Under the pieces are notes generated by a model. The model was not told the origin of the DNA. It ran no database searches and worked only from the letters and a program-made list of their open reading frames with translations. A stretch of 64,000 bases of DNA. It comes from Flavobacteriales bacterium. Lineage in GTDB: Bacteria > Bacteroidota > Bacteroidia > Flavobacteriales_F > PHOS-HE28. Location: positions 1,612,001-1,676,000 of the forward strand of contig JADJWA010000001.1 in the NCBI GenBank assembly GCA_016716605.1, in the 5' to 3' direction. Position 1 is the first letter of the stretch. Every line of letters starts with the position of its first letter. Made by a program: the position numbers and the translations under genes. Shown here one piece after another: positions 30,542-37,408 of this stretch.

Positions 30542-30916
30542 CTAGCGTTCGTACAGTAGCACCGCGATATCCTTTCCCGCCTTGGTGAACGACGTATCGG
30601 CGGTGAGCAAGCGGGTGTTCAGCCAGACTGCCGTGGCAGCAATCGCTGCATCGGGCAGCTTCAGCTTGTAGGCCTTCCTCAGTTGTATCGTGATGTCCTG
30701 GATCTCGTTGGTGAATTGCACCAGCTTGCAATCAGCCAGGAAGGCTTTGGCGGCTTCCGGCGAATGCGTGCGCGGCTTGGCGATGCTCAATAGTTCCACA
30801 CGTGTGATGGCAGAGACGTAAACCTGGGCGCCTTGCACCAGTTCGGCGGCTCGCGCGTCGCCGCCCAGGATGTCGATGGCAACGCTGGTGTCGAGGACAA
30901 GGCTATTGCCACTCAT
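30542..30916 (-). CDS. vapC: PIN domain toxin VapC
   Basis: 124-residue PIN ribonuclease. Acidic active-site motifs: LVLDTSVAIDIL (first Asp), TRVELLSI (Glu), LPDAAIAATA (Asp) and LLTADTSF (last Asp). VapC toxins cleave tRNA or rRNA. The start overlaps the end of a 56-codon antitoxin gene (30903-31073). Repeat copy c follows within 22 nt of the stop codon. The four acidic residues are all present, so it should be active. Confidence 0.9.
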   Translation of the reverse strand: MSGNSLVLDTSVAIDILGGDARAAELVQGAQVYVSAITRVELLSIAKPRTHSPEAAKAFLADCKLVQFTNEIQDITIQLRKAYKLKLPDAAIAATAVWLNTRLLTADTSFTKAGKDIAVLLYER

Positions 30917-31073
30917 CCCTCAGCCGTTTCTGTGTGGTCAGCGCATCTTCATCGAGCTTCCACTTGCCAAGGTGCTTCTTCGCATCGAAGCCCGTTTGCG
31001 GCACCGGCTTGGCGCGCTTCACGGCAGCACGCAGACGGCGCCTCGGCGTTCTCTTCTTGATGATCGTGACCAT
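30903..31073 (-). CDS. VapB-like antitoxin, 56 aa
   Basis: A short gene read directly from the sequence: ATG at 31073, TAG at 30905-30903. The protein begins MVTIIKKRTPRRRLRAAVKR and ends KRLRDEWQ. The first half is very basic (possible DNA- or RNA-binding arm); the last third (GKWKLDEDALTTQKRLRDEW) looks like the short toxin-binding helix of many VapB antitoxins. It overlaps vapC by 14 bp and has TATCTTTG 5 nt upstream of its start. Confidence 0.75.
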   Translation of the reverse strand: MVTIIKKRTPRRRLRAAVKRAKPVPQTGFDAKKHLGKWKLDEDALTTQKRLRDEWQ

Positions 31074-31078
31074 GCGAT

Positions 31079-31086
31079 CAAAGATA
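31079..31086 (-). promoter_or_regulatory. -7 element TATCTTTG of the VapBC module
   Basis: Minus-strand TATCTTTG only 5 nt before the antitoxin ATG, so transcripts may be leaderless or the start codon slightly downstream. Confidence 0.5.
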
Positions 31087-31141
31087 GCGGCAGCAGGTGG
31101 TTGGCATTCATCCTTCGCAAGACCTGCCTGCCTCTAATACT

Positions 31142-31220
31142 CGGAGGTGTGTCCTGCATGCGCACCGCTCCCGCAGCGGTCTGTCCGTGCACTTAACGGA
31201 CGACCCTGCAGCTCGGAGTG
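31142..31220 (+). repeat. Repeat family A, copy d
   Basis: Divergent 5' part, then the standard CCGCAGCGGTCTGTCCGTGC and ACTTAACGGACGACCCTGC core. Confidence 0.75.
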
Positions 31221-31225
31221 CCAAG

Positions 31226-31324
31226 CTAGACCCACGCAGGGTGTCCTCTCCACTTCCGCAGCGGTCAGTCCGTGCACTTAACGGACGAGCCTGCGGCAAG
31301 TAGCCGCAATCACTTCTTCTTTAA
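31226..31324 (+). repeat. Repeat family A, copy e, with remnant of a toxin gene end
   Basis: Core as in copy c with CAGTCCGT; no 19-nt insert (GACGAGCCTGCGGCAAGTAG). It ends with GCAATCACTTCTTCTTT, the same bases that form the stop codon and last Lys codons of both ParE-like toxins, after which the similarity stops. This looks like the leftover of a third module. The 393-bp stretch 31074-31466 holds only copies d, e and f plus about 45 bp of unassigned sequence. Confidence 0.7.
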
Positions 31325-31365
31325 GCTGCGTCAGGGTGTCCTTGTGGGCGCGGCGCCTCCTCAGC

Positions 31366-31462
31366 TAGACCCGCGCAGGGTGTCCTCCCACCTCCGCAGC
31401 GGTCAGTCCGTGCACTTAACGGACGACCCTGCCTTCGGCAGGCAAGCCCGCGGCACGTAGCC
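31366..31462 (+). repeat. Repeat family A, copy f (carrying 19-nt insert)
   Basis: TAGACCCGCGCAGGGTGTCC, CCGCAGCGGTCAGTCCGTGC, ACTTAACGGACGACC, the 19-mer, CCGCGGCACGTAGCCGC. From the 19-mer onward it is identical to copy b through the end of the adjoining toxin gene. Confidence 0.85.
31429..31447 (+). repeat. 19-nt palindromic insert, copy 4
   Basis: CTGCCTTCGGCAGGCAAGC inside repeat copy f, same orientation and site as copy 3. Confidence 0.85.
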
Positions 31463-31466
31463 GCAA

Positions 31467-31766
31467 TCACTTCTTCTTTCGGAATCGCTTCCCCGGGTGT
31501 TGGCTGGTGTGGAAGACGCGATAGATGACCACCGCATTCTTCCATTCGCCATAGAGCAGCACATAGGGGAAGCCATGCAGAGGCAGCTTCCTGAAGTGCT
31601 TGTAGATGATGGGGCTGCCGCGCGGGAACTTCCTGATGGCCGCTTCGCATGCAAGGACTTCCTTCAGGAACCGCTCATCAAGGCCTTCAGCTCTATCTCG
31701 GTACCACGCCATGCCCTCGGCGATGTCGTCCGTGGCCTCGTCGCGGTAGATGAGCGTGGGTGCCAT
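31467..31766 (-). CDS. ParE/RelE-family toxin, copy 2
   Basis: 99 residues from the ATG at 31766, which overlaps the antitoxin stop by 1 bp (TGATG). Marks: YRDEATDDIAEGMAWY, LDERFLKEVLACEAAI, HGFPYVLLYGEW, VFHTSQHPGKRFRKKK. Paralogue of the toxin at 29825: the ends match, the middle differs. The shared 3' end continues at DNA level into the repeat copy, suggesting exchange of module edges by recombination. Expected to be a RelE/ParE-type inhibitor of translation or gyrase. Confidence 0.85.
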   Translation of the reverse strand: MAPTLIYRDEATDDIAEGMAWYRDRAEGLDERFLKEVLACEAAIRKFPRGSPIIYKHFRKLPLHGFPYVLLYGEWKNAVVIYRVFHTSQHPGKRFRKKK

Positions 31767-31993
31767 CAACGCACCGCCTTACGGACCCGCCGCACCATTT
31801 GCGCGCTCGTGAAGCTCTTGCCCTCGCCACGCACGTAGCGTTGGTGCGATGCGTCGAGCTGTACCTTTTGCTCAGCGCTCAACTCGAAGTTGAATCCTTG
31901 GTTGAGCACCATGTCCACGGAATGCAATTCGGATTCGCTTTCGGATTCCAGGATCTGCTTGGCGAGGGAGACCTTGAGTTCGTTGAGCTTCAT
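31766..31993 (-). CDS. Antitoxin of ParE-like module 2
   Basis: 75 residues. MKLNELKVSLAKQILESESE matches the first 20 residues of the antitoxin at 30121 with two changes; the C-terminal part (FELSAEQKVQLDASHQRYVRG) is related but divergent and the tail (FTSAQMVRRVRKAV) is basic. Antitoxin-first order and the 1-bp overlap fit a type II module. The upstream DNA, including TATCTTTG, is also shared with module 1. Confidence 0.78.
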   Translation of the reverse strand: MKLNELKVSLAKQILESESESELHSVDMVLNQGFNFELSAEQKVQLDASHQRYVRGEGKSFTSAQMVRRVRKAVR

Positions 31994-32010
31994 GGTGCTA
32001 GAGCTTGATC

Positions 32011-32018
32011 CAAAGATA
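32011..32018 (-). promoter_or_regulatory. -7 element TATCTTTG of ParE-like module 2
   Basis: Minus-strand TATCTTTG, 17 nt upstream of the ATG, in the same local context as at 30369. Confidence 0.6.
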
Positions 32019-32062
32019 GGATCGGATCATGGTGCCGCGCTACCACCGCAACGAAGCCCCCG

Positions 32063-32087
32063 CTGCCGCGAGTCCGCGAGTCGTGGC
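32063..32087 (+). repeat. Repeat family B, copy 5 (variant)
   Basis: CTGCCGCGAGTC then CGC and GAGTCGTGGC; one base of the second arm differs from copies 3 and 4, weakening the stem. Confidence 0.65.
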
Positions 32088-32161
32088 CGCCACCTCCAGC
32101 GTAGCTTCGACAACCACAGGGCTGCCCCGGCGTCTTGTAAACACCAACCACCGGTCTTCCA

Positions 32162-33160
32162 ATGCGAACGACTTTGATGCTCATTGTGCTGGCCTCCACG
32201 GCCACGGGCACCCTGGCTCAGCCCACGTTGCAGTCTGGCGCCTTGGCCTATTCACCCGGTGACAACTGGACGATTTATGGCAGTAGTGCTTACCAGATCC
32301 CGCTATACGGTGCAGGGCTCACCTGGAATTTCAGCTCCCTAGGCTCGGGTGCTTGGGCGGATGTCATCGACATCATCGCCCCGTCCACCTCCGTGCTGGC
32401 AAGCTATTACCCCGATGCCACGGCAACCGACCACGACCCGGACTTTTCCGACTTCTTCTACGCATCGAGCCCCACCGAGGAGCTGTACTTGGGAGTGGGG
32501 ATAAGTGCCGGCGGGCAATACCGCGTTTGTGATGACCCACAGACCCTGGTGACCTATCCGTTCAATTACCAGGATGCCTTCATGGATACCTATGATTGTT
32601 TCGAGACAGGCGGGGGCTTCGACCGTATCCTATCGGGAACGACGAACGTGTCCTACGAAGGCTACGGCACCGTGATCATGCCATGGGGCACCTACACCGA
32701 TTGCGTGCTGATCCGCACCGAGATGGCGTGGACCACCGAGGTCGTTGGTGTGCCGGATATCTCCACCTACACCCTGCTCACGCATCGGTTCCATAAGCCC
32801 GGCATTCCCATATACCTGGTCTCCTTCGAGGACCAGACCTTCTTCGATGGCGGCATGGGCGGTGGTTCCATGTATGTCCGTTTTCCTGGCCTGCTGACCA
32901 CGGCGGTGCATGGCGGGGCACCGGCACCCGGCATGCACGTGTTCCCGAACCCGGCCGCGGATGAGGTCACGCTCCAGCGACCGACATCCGACCTCTGTCA
33001 CATCGAGCTGATCGACAGTCAGGGCAGGATGGTGCTGAGCGAACAGGTTTCGGGTACCCGAAGCACGCTTTCCATATCCGGAGTGGCGGATGGACTCTAC
33101 ACGCTGTGCATTAGCACGGGGAATGGGGTGGTAAAGCAAAGGCTGGTGAAAGGCGGGTAA
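32162..33160 (+). CDS. Secreted protein with T9SS type A sorting domain
   Basis: 332 residues: Sec signal peptide (MRTTLMLIVLASTATGTLAQ), a beta-rich body of no recognised family, and a C-terminal T9SS type A sorting domain (about 255-332) with the marks MHVFPNPAADEVTL, LIDSQGRMVL, GLYTLCI and a basic end (KQRLVKGG). Such proteins cross the outer membrane through SprA, whose gene begins at 63003. The cargo body has four Cys. Function unknown. It marks the edge of the accessory island. Confidence 0.85.
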   Translation: MRTTLMLIVLASTATGTLAQPTLQSGALAYSPGDNWTIYGSSAYQIPLYGAGLTWNFSSLGSGAWADVIDIIAPSTSVLASYYPDATATDHDPDFSDFFYASSPTEELYLGVGISAGGQYRVCDDPQTLVTYPFNYQDAFMDTYDCFETGGGFDRILSGTTNVSYEGYGTVIMPWGTYTDCVLIRTEMAWTTEVVGVPDISTYTLLTHRFHKPGIPIYLVSFEDQTFFDGGMGGGSMYVRFPGLLTTAVHGGAPAPGMHVFPNPAADEVTLQRPTSDLCHIELIDSQGRMVLSEQVSGTRSTLSISGVADGLYTLCISTGNGVVKQRLVKGG

Positions 33161-33188
33161 GGCACCCCGCTCCCTCGAATCTCTATAG

Positions 33189-33256
33189 CCCCCCGCAGGG
33201 CATCCTTGCGTGCGCACCACCTCCGCAGCGGTAAACGGACGACCCCACGGCTCGGC
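33189..33256 (+). repeat. Repeat family A, copy g (internal deletion)
   Basis: CCGCAGCGGTAAACGGACGA: compared with the other copies about 13 nt (one arm and the loop of the GTCCGT/ACGGAC hairpin) are missing. Confidence 0.65.
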
Positions 33257-33284
33257 GCACCAAGCACGCACATGCGCCGCGCCG

Positions 33285-33722
33285 CTATTCAAATATCGCC
33301 CCAGTACGGAGCTCGCCGCTTGCCAGCTGGGCCTCGAACGCGTCCCGGTCCATGCCCTGCACGGCTTCCACTTTTACGCGCGACGCCGCGGAGCATTCGT
33401 TATGCCAGGCGTAGAAGGAGTTGAAGCATAGCCATGCCGGGCGGGCCGCCACCCCGCCATAGCGCGTGAGGATGGCCAGTTCGTTCGGGCCGTCGTTCCG
33501 TTCATCGAATAGGAAGCCGAGGTCGATCAGTCGTCCGGCATCGGCTTGCAGTGCAGAGGCGTTCATCGCGCTGATGCTGAAGAGTTCGCCATCCTCTTGC
33601 TGGAAGTTCTCCGGATCATCGATCTCGTACTCCGCGCGGAAGCCCTCAAGCCCTCCGGGGAATTTGTGCTCCACGGCTTGCTTCAAGACGATGAGGTTGG
33701 CTAGATGGATCCAGATGGGCAT
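33285..33722 (-). CDS. Conserved hypothetical protein, 145 aa
   Basis: From the ATG at 33722 the protein begins MPIWIHLANLIVLKQAVEHK, a start I recognise from uncharacterised Bacteroidota proteins; the frame upstream of it is not conserved. Further marks: GGLEGFRAEY, QEDGELFSISAMNA and a C-terminal Trp/Cys-containing FNSFYAWHNEC. Soluble, acidic, no signal peptide. Some of its relatives are found in strain-specific regions, which fits its position beside the repeats. Function unknown. Confidence 0.68.
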   Translation of the reverse strand: MPIWIHLANLIVLKQAVEHKFPGGLEGFRAEYEIDDPENFQQEDGELFSISAMNASALQADAGRLIDLGFLFDERNDGPNELAILTRYGGVAARPAWLCFNSFYAWHNECSAASRVKVEAVQGMDRDAFEAQLASGELRTGAIFE

Positions 33723-33782
33723 GGGCTGAAGATAGCAGCCGCCCGCGTCGCCACCCATCTGCGCGTGGGGTGTCCGTGTCTC

Positions 33783-33828
33783 TGGATCCGCGCAAGATGT
33801 CTCCACCTCCGCGGCGGCTCAGCGGACC
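33783..33828 (+). repeat. Repeat family A, copy h (degenerate)
   Basis: TGGATCCGCGCAAGATGTCT and CCACCTCCGCGGCGG keep the outline of the 5' half; the GTCCGT/ACGGAC hairpin is lost. Rest of 33723-33888 shows nothing else. Confidence 0.5.
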
Positions 33829-33888
33829 TTCAGCGCGGATCTCCGATCAAGGCGGATCTTTGCCATTGGCGCAATCCCTTTAGAGCCC

Positions 33889-34308
33889 ATGCCTAAGCCC
33901 AATAAGACACGCGCTACCGCTGCGAGCGTCGATGCCTTCATCGAGAAGCAGACGAAAGAGCAGGTTCGCGATGACTGCCATGCGCTGATCAGGTTGATGC
34001 AGGAGCTGACCGGAGAGGCGCCGCACATGTACGGCCCATCCATCGTCGGCTTCGGCACCTACCACTATTCCTACGCCAGCGGTCATTCGGGCAGTGCGCC
34101 CCTGGCGGCCTTCAGTCCGCGCAAGCCGGAACTGGTGATCTACCTCGGCGCGGAGGCCCAGGAACCGGATCTGCTTGCCAGGCTGGGGAAGCACAGGGCC
34201 TCCAAGGGCTGCCTCTATGTGAAGCGCCTCGAGGATATTGACCTGAACGTGCTGACGGCGATGATCAAGAAGTCGATCGCAGCCACCCGGAGGGCCCATC
34301 CGCAGTAG
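33889..34308 (+). CDS. DUF1801 domain-containing protein
   Basis: 139 residues of the DUF1801 (YdhG-like) family: N-terminal VDAFIEKQTKEQVRDDCHAL helix, APHMYGPSIVGFGTYHY (the glycine- and aromatic-rich core with the W/YG-x-V-G-F-G pattern), FSPRKPELVIYLG, and LGKHRASKGCLYVKRLEDID. Small soluble protein of unknown role. Starts at an ATG preceded by GATCTTTG (one mismatch from TAnnTTTG) about 30 nt upstream. The LEA14-like gene follows 44 bp later. Confidence 0.85.
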   Translation: MPKPNKTRATAASVDAFIEKQTKEQVRDDCHALIRLMQELTGEAPHMYGPSIVGFGTYHYSYASGHSGSAPLAAFSPRKPELVIYLGAEAQEPDLLARLGKHRASKGCLYVKRLEDIDLNVLTAMIKKSIAATRRAHPQ

Positions 34309-34352
34309 CAGTGCAGGCCCGTCCCGGCACCATCTTCGCCACGCCGCCGATC

Positions 34353-34808
34353 ATGAGACCCATGCGCCCACTTGAATTTCTCGCCGTCGCCCTGCTCTTC
34401 GCCTCCTGCTCGCGCTATCAGGATGTGGTGCTGCACGAGATCACCGATGCCGAGCTGATCAGCATGAATGCCAAGGCCATCGCCTTGCGGATCGATGCGC
34501 GCATCGAGAACCCCAACGGCTTCCGCATCCATGTGGAGGAGCCTGATGTGGACCTCTTCCTCAACGACCGTTTCATCGGCAAGGCCCTGCTCGATTCGGC
34601 GCTGGTGATCGATAAGAAGGCCACCGCGGTCTATCCGGTGTACATGCACGCCGACCTCGCCGGCGGGCCGTTGGTGGCCATGCTGATCACCAGTGCGCTG
34701 AGCGGCGAGGTGAAGGTGGGGGCGAAGGGAAGCGCTGCCGGGCGTGCAGGCGCGCTGAAGAAGCGCTTCCCCTTCGAGGTGAGCCAGGTGATCAGCCTCA
34801 GGGACTGA
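34353..34808 (+). CDS. LEA type 2 (WHy/LEA14-like) lipoprotein
   Basis: 151 residues from ATG at 34353 (a second ATG three codons on is possible). Lipoprotein signal ending FLAVALLFASC. The mature part resembles the LEA_2/WHy fold: LRIDARIENPNGFRIHVEEP (the N-P-N motif before a beta strand) and a second set of strands VYPVYMHADL. Such proteins are periplasmic beta-sandwiches with unknown ligand. It overlaps the convergent membrane-protein gene by 11 bp. Confidence 0.75.
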   Translation: MRPMRPLEFLAVALLFASCSRYQDVVLHEITDAELISMNAKAIALRIDARIENPNGFRIHVEEPDVDLFLNDRFIGKALLDSALVIDKKATAVYPVYMHADLAGGPLVAMLITSALSGEVKVGAKGSAAGRAGALKKRFPFEVSQVISLRD

Positions 34809-35385
34809 CCACCGGCCGTTTCTGCACCACCACCTCGAATCCCAGCAGGCCCTCGGCGATGCTCACTTCCTGCACGTGGCCATGCGCATCGGGCAAGTCG
34901 GGATAGATGCTTCGCGCCATCCAATGGTCTTGCAGGAAGTCATCGGAGAATGTGTAGGTCCAGTACGTGCGGTGATTCTCGACATCGACCACCGCATGCG
35001 TGCTAACGGATGCAGGGCCATGACCGAAGTAATTAGCCCAGAGCAGCGCACTGGTCACAATCGGACCAATGGACAGGAGGTTGAAGAGGAACCATTCCAA
35101 GCGCTCCATGCCCATGCGCAGCCCGGAGCGCGCGTAGGGCAGCAGGTTGCCCACGAAGCACAGGCCGATGAAGAAGCGCATCAGCAGGCCATGGTCGATG
35201 AGCGTCCAGGGCACCACGGTAAGCGCGCTCACCAAAGCAACGAAGACACCGAAGGCCATAAGGGTGCCGGGCCAGCTGCGGTCGCGCACCTGCGCTTGGG
35301 TCCCCGATCCAACGGCGAATGGTTGATCGCGCTGCCGGGCATCAGTCCGCACCGGTGCGCGAGCGATTTCCTTTGAAGCATCCAT
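34798..35385 (-). CDS. Hypothetical membrane protein
   Basis: 195 residues from the ATG at 35385. A hydrophilic N-terminus (about 35 residues) is followed by three to four hydrophobic segments (TLMAFGVFVALVSALTVV, GLLMRFFIGLCFVGNLLPYA, FLFNLLSIGPIVTSALLWAN) and a soluble C-terminal part with YWTYTFSDDFLQDHW. No family recognised. Its ATG overlaps the ATG of the divergent YyaL-like gene by 2 bp, so one of the two starts, more likely this one, may lie further in. Confidence 0.6.
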   Translation of the reverse strand: MDASKEIARAPVRTDARQRDQPFAVGSGTQAQVRDRSWPGTLMAFGVFVALVSALTVVPWTLIDHGLLMRFFIGLCFVGNLLPYARSGLRMGMERLEWFLFNLLSIGPIVTSALLWANYFGHGPASVSTHAVVDVENHRTYWTYTFSDDFLQDHWMARSIYPDLPDAHGHVQEVSIAEGLLGFEVVVQKRPVVSP

Positions 35386-37408
35386 GACGCACGGACAAAG
35401 TAACCAGCCCAACAGGCTCATCCGCGAGAGCAGCCCCTACCTTCTGCAGCACGCGCACAACCCGGTGGATTGGCACCCATGGGGCGAGGAGGCCCTCGCC
35501 AAAGCGCGCGCGGAGAACAAGCTCCTGCTCGTGAGCATCGGCTACAGCAGTTGTCATTGGTGCCATGTGATGGAGCGCGAGAGCTTCGTGGATCCCGCGA
35601 TCGCGGCGCTGATGAACGCCCATTACGTGTGCGTGAAGGTGGATCGCGAGGAACGGCCGGACGTGGACCATGTGTACATGGCCGCCGTGCAGTTGATGAC
35701 TGGCCGGGGCGGCTGGCCCTTGAACTGTTTCGCCCTGCCCGATGGCCGGCCCGTGTATGGCGGCACCTACTTCCCCCCGGAGCAATGGAGCCGTGTGCTC
35801 GCCGACCTGGATCGGACCTGGCAGGCAGAGCCCAAGCGCGTGATGGAGCAGGCCGCGCGGCTGCAGCGCGGGGTCGCCGGCAGCATGATCGCTCCGGAGG
35901 AGGCGGCGCCCATCACCGAAGCGCGAGCAACCGCGCTGCGCATGGTTGAGGCTTGGAAGCCGCGCCTCGATCAGCAGCACGGCGGGGCCGATCGAGTGCC
36001 CAAGTTCCCCATGCCCAACAATTACCAGTTCCTGTTGCGCTTGGCGGTGCTCACCAGCGACAATGATTTGCTGCAGCACGTGGAGCTCACGCTCGTCCGC
36101 ATGGCCATGGGCGGCATCTTCGATTGGGTGGGCGGCGGCTTCGCGCGTTACAGCACCGACGCCCTGTGGAAGGTGCCGCATTTCGAGAAGATGCTTTACG
36201 ACAACGCGCAGCTCGTATCGCTCTACAGCCAGGCCTATCAAGTGCTGAAGAAGCCGCTCTACAAGGAGGTGGTCGCGCTCACCATCGGCTTCATCGAGCA
36301 GGAGATGTCCTCGCCTGAAGGCGCATTCTTCAGCGCGATCGATGCCGACAGCGAGGGCGAGGAGGGCCTCTTCTACGTGTGGTCCGATGGCGATCTGCAG
36401 AAGGTGCTCGGCCCCGAGTACGACCTGGCCCGCGCCTACTTCGACATCGGCGGGCAGGCCCTTTGGGAGCATGACCGCAACATCCTGCGGCGCGGCATGC
36501 CCGACGCCGACTTCGCGCGCGCCTTCGGCATCGGCGAGGGGGAGCTGGATGAGCGCCTCGCGCGGATCCGGACCTTGCTGATGCAGGCACGCAGCAAGCG
36601 CGTGCGGCCCGGCCTCGACGACAAATCGCTCACCAGCTGGAACGCGCTCATGGTCACCGGCCTGTGCGATGCCCACGAGGCCTTTGGCGAGGAGCGATGG
36701 CTCGGCCAAGCACTGCGTTGCATGGAGCATCTGCTTAAGGAATGCCGCAAGGCCGATGGCGGATTGCGGCACAGCTGGAAGTCAGGGGCCGCCACCATCA
36801 ATGGCTACCTGGAGGACTATGCGTTCACGATCGAGGCCCTTCTGGCGCTCTACGGCCTCACCTTCAATGAGCGCTGGCTCACCGAGGCCCTAGCGCTGGC
36901 CGAACATGCCATCCGCCACTTCCGCGATGAGGCCACTGGCTTCTTCCACTTCACCAGCGACCAGGATGCGCCCTTGATCGCGCGCCCCATGGAGCTCGAA
37001 GACAATGTGATCCCGGCGAGCAATTCCGCGATGGCGCGCTGCCTCTTCGTGTTGGGCGCCTATTTCGACGATGACCGTTTGACCGGCATGGCCGAAGCCA
37101 TGCTCGCGAGCATGCTCCCGCGCATCGCCGAGCATCCATCAGGTCATAGCAATTGGGGCCAGCTCGCGCTGATGCGCGGATGGCCACTGCACGAGATTGC
37201 CATCACGGGGCCTGAAGCGCTGCGGCTGCGGCGCGATTTCGCGGCGGGCTTCATCGCCAATCGGCTCTTCCTGGGCACAACGGGACGTTCGCAACTGCCC
37301 TTGCTGCGCGATAAGGCCCTGCCCGGGAGCATGATCTTTGTGTGCGTGGAGAAGAGCTGCCAGCTGCCCGTTCCCACGGTTCAGGAAGCCCTCTCCCAGT
37401 TGCGATGA
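35384..37408 (+). CDS. Thioredoxin domain-containing protein, YyaL/DUF255 family
   Basis: 674 residues, the usual length for the YyaL/SPATA20 family. The N-terminal thioredoxin-like domain has NRLIRESSPYLLQHAHNPVD and SSCHWCHVMERESF (CxxC), then MTGRGGWPLNCFALPDG. The rest (about 200-670) is a six-hairpin glycosidase-like domain with GGFARYSTDALWKVPHFEKM and the EDYAF motif. The exact reaction is not established. It is followed by a 4-bp overlap (ATGA at 37405) with the next gene, so the two form one transcript. Confidence 0.93.
   Translation: MTHGQSNQPNRLIRESSPYLLQHAHNPVDWHPWGEEALAKARAENKLLLVSIGYSSCHWCHVMERESFVDPAIAALMNAHYVCVKVDREERPDVDHVYMAAVQLMTGRGGWPLNCFALPDGRPVYGGTYFPPEQWSRVLADLDRTWQAEPKRVMEQAARLQRGVAGSMIAPEEAAPITEARATALRMVEAWKPRLDQQHGGADRVPKFPMPNNYQFLLRLAVLTSDNDLLQHVELTLVRMAMGGIFDWVGGGFARYSTDALWKVPHFEKMLYDNAQLVSLYSQAYQVLKKPLYKEVVALTIGFIEQEMSSPEGAFFSAIDADSEGEEGLFYVWSDGDLQKVLGPEYDLARAYFDIGGQALWEHDRNILRRGMPDADFARAFGIGEGELDERLARIRTLLMQARSKRVRPGLDDKSLTSWNALMVTGLCDAHEAFGEERWLGQALRCMEHLLKECRKADGGLRHSWKSGAATINGYLEDYAFTIEALLALYGLTFNERWLTEALALAEHAIRHFRDEATGFFHFTSDQDAPLIARPMELEDNVIPASNSAMARCLFVLGAYFDDDRLTGMAEAMLASMLPRIAEHPSGHSNWGQLALMRGWPLHEIAITGPEALRLRRDFAAGFIANRLFLGTTGRSQLPLLRDKALPGSMIFVCVEKSCQLPVPTVQEALSQLR

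Noticed and set aside
30121..31993. Insertion sequence carrying the duplicated ParE-like modules
   Set aside because: No transposase and no terminal inverted repeats at the duplicated edges; shared parts are the promoter/antitoxin start and the toxin end/repeat only.
28988..33256. Integron cassette array with attC sites
   Set aside because: Repeat A contains ACTTAAC/GTTAAGT, which resembles attC R boxes, but only one overlapping site per copy, no paired R'/R'' structure and no integrase in the window.
26030..33800. Prophage or integrative conjugative element
   Set aside because: No integrase, capsid, portal, relaxase or transfer genes; content is TA modules, small membrane proteins and repeats.
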